This document shows positions 20,748 through 21,535 of a stretch of 21,535 bases of DNA, piece after piece (position 1 is the first letter of the stretch; every line of letters begins with the position of its first letter). The translations under genes and the position numbers were made by a program. Under the pieces are notes generated by a model. It was not told the DNA's origin. It did no database searches and was given only the letters and a program-made list of their open reading frames with translations. Source of the DNA: JBQCEE01 sp051960575 (GTDB lineage: Bacteria > Actinomycetota > Actinomycetes > Mycobacteriales > Jatrophihabitantaceae); assembly GCF_051960575.1 (NCBI RefSeq), contig NZ_JBQCEE010000198.1, positions 1-21,535 of the forward strand, in the 5' to 3' direction.

Positions 20748-21437
20748 ATGGCGAAGAATTCATCGAGGCCCGAGCTGAGCCGCGACGCGATCGTCGAGCG
20801 GGCGCTCGAGATCGGGGACGCCGAGACGCTCGACGCCGTCACCATCCGCCGCCTCGGCCAGGAGTTCGGTGTCACCCCGATGGCGCTCTACTGGCACGTC
20901 AAGAACAAGGACGAGCTGCTCGACGCGATGGGTGACGCGTTGTTCGCGGCGCTGGTCGTGGAGGCGTCCGACGACGAGGCGTGGGACGTGCAGCTGCGGG
21001 CGATCGTGCAGGGACTCGTCCAGGCGCTGCGTCGGCACCCGGGCTCACGCGAGCTCGCCTACCGCCGGATCATGCAGTGCGCCGTGGGGCTGCAGCTGAC
21101 CGAGCGCACGCTGCGGCTGCTGCGGCGCGCGGGCTTCGCCCCGCGCCAGGCCGCCGACATCGCCATGCACGCGCTGCAGCTGGCGGTCATGCTCGTGCAG
21201 TCCGAGCCGGGTGCCGAGGCCGGCTGGACCGAGGACGACGCCGCCACCCGCATCGCCGAGAAGCGCGCCGCCGTCGAGCAGCTGCCCGCCGACGACTTCC
21301 CGTACCTGCGCGAGCTGGCGCAGTACATGTTCGACTGCGACGACCCCGACGCCTTCTACGACTTCAACATCGACCTCTTCATCGCGGGCGCGCGCTCGAC
21401 GCTCACCGCCGGTGAGACGGCAGAATCACCCGCGTGA
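20748..21437 (+). CDS. TetR-family transcriptional repressor
   Basis: 229 residues from ATG 20748; GTG 20745 is equally possible, and no ribosome binding site is visible before either. The N-terminal helix-turn-helix is clear: AIVERALEIGDAE (14-26), then VTIRRLGQEFGVTPMALYWHVKNKDELLDAM (31-61). The 'ALYWHVKNK' recognition helix is that of the TetR/tetracycline-type subgroup. The C-terminal ligand domain (about 75-215: LRRHPGSREL, ADIAMHALQLAVMLVQSEPG, DDPDAFYDFNIDLFIAGA) resembles TetR_C_1 domains. It should repress itself and the divergent exporter through the three repeats in the shared promoter. TAAAGT just upstream is a candidate -10 that sits inside the third repeat. The inducer is unknown, probably the exporter's substrate. 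Confidence 0.93.
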   Translation: MAKNSSRPELSRDAIVERALEIGDAETLDAVTIRRLGQEFGVTPMALYWHVKNKDELLDAMGDALFAALVVEASDDEAWDVQLRAIVQGLVQALRRHPGSRELAYRRIMQCAVGLQLTERTLRLLRRAGFAPRQAADIAMHALQLAVMLVQSEPGAEAGWTEDDAATRIAEKRAAVEQLPADDFPYLRELAQYMFDCDDPDAFYDFNIDLFIAGARSTLTAGETAESPA

Positions 21438-21535
21438 CGCACGCACACGGCGACCTGCTCAACCCACCGACGAAGCTGCCGGACGACCCGGCGGTGCCGC
21501 TGCTCGAGGCCGGCCGCGACGCCGCCAAGGTGGCC
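21434..21535 (+). CDS. Start of an unidentified gene, cut by the window edge
   Basis: GTG 21434 overlaps the TetR stop as GTGA and opens a frame to the window end, 34 codons (MTHAHGDLLNPP, then KLPDDPAVPLLEAGRDAAKVA). The codon bias agrees with its neighbours and the overlap implies translational coupling with the repressor. The fragment is too short to assign; nothing in it is a diagnostic motif. Confidence 0.45.
   Translation, partial: MTHAHGDLLNPPTKLPDDPAVPLLEAGRDAAKVA

Overview
The window is a chromosomal segment from a very GC-rich actinobacterium. The evidence is the strong G/C bias at third codon positions, frequent GTG starts, a class Ic-type methionine aminopeptidase, RNase J, a class II fructose-bisphosphate aldolase next to a DedA protein (adjacent also in Mycobacterium), and several starts that look leaderless. 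The sequence alone does not fix the genus. No rRNA, tRNA, CRISPR array, insertion sequence or prophage was seen.

Layout. (1) 1-521: 5' part of an ATP-binding protein gene running off the left edge. (2) About 700-11000: a cell-surface polysaccharide locus. It has four family-2 glycosyltransferases (710-1606 +, 1609-2529 -, 6457-7401 -, 7391-8593 -), an overlapping plus-strand trio (a GT-C-like polytopic protein, a small membrane protein with an outside domain, and a Wzx/MOP-type flippase; 2667-6480), and two tandem GH26-like proteins exported to the cell surface (8655-9677 and 9810-11024). The inferred job is building, flipping and trimming or binding an extracellular glycan. (3) 11025-11343: a gene-free stretch rich in short dyads. 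(4) 11344-14543: housekeeping genes (map, rnj), each divergent from a small two-helix membrane protein gene. (5) 14541-15896: a DUF559/Vsr-like nuclease gene bracketed by copies of a 25-bp palindrome and by DnaA-box-like repeats. This looks like a REP-like or selfish unit and is the most novel object here. (6) 15905-18036: a minus-strand run of an SDR epimerase, a DedA protein and a DinB/DUF664 protein. (7) 18164-19189: fructose-bisphosphate aldolase with a strong terminator. (8) 19253-21437: a DHA2 drug exporter divergent from its TetR repressor, with three direct repeats as the likely operator. (9) 21434-end: start of an unidentified gene overlapping the TetR stop.

Two points deserve most attention. 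First, the palindrome family around the DUF559 gene has two copies placed 7-8 bp after stop codons. Second, of the two GH26-like paralogues, the secreted one keeps both catalytic glutamates while the lipoprotein has Asp and Gln in their place, so an active enzyme and a probable non-catalytic partner sit side by side. All percentages and alignments here are by eye; no database search was possible.
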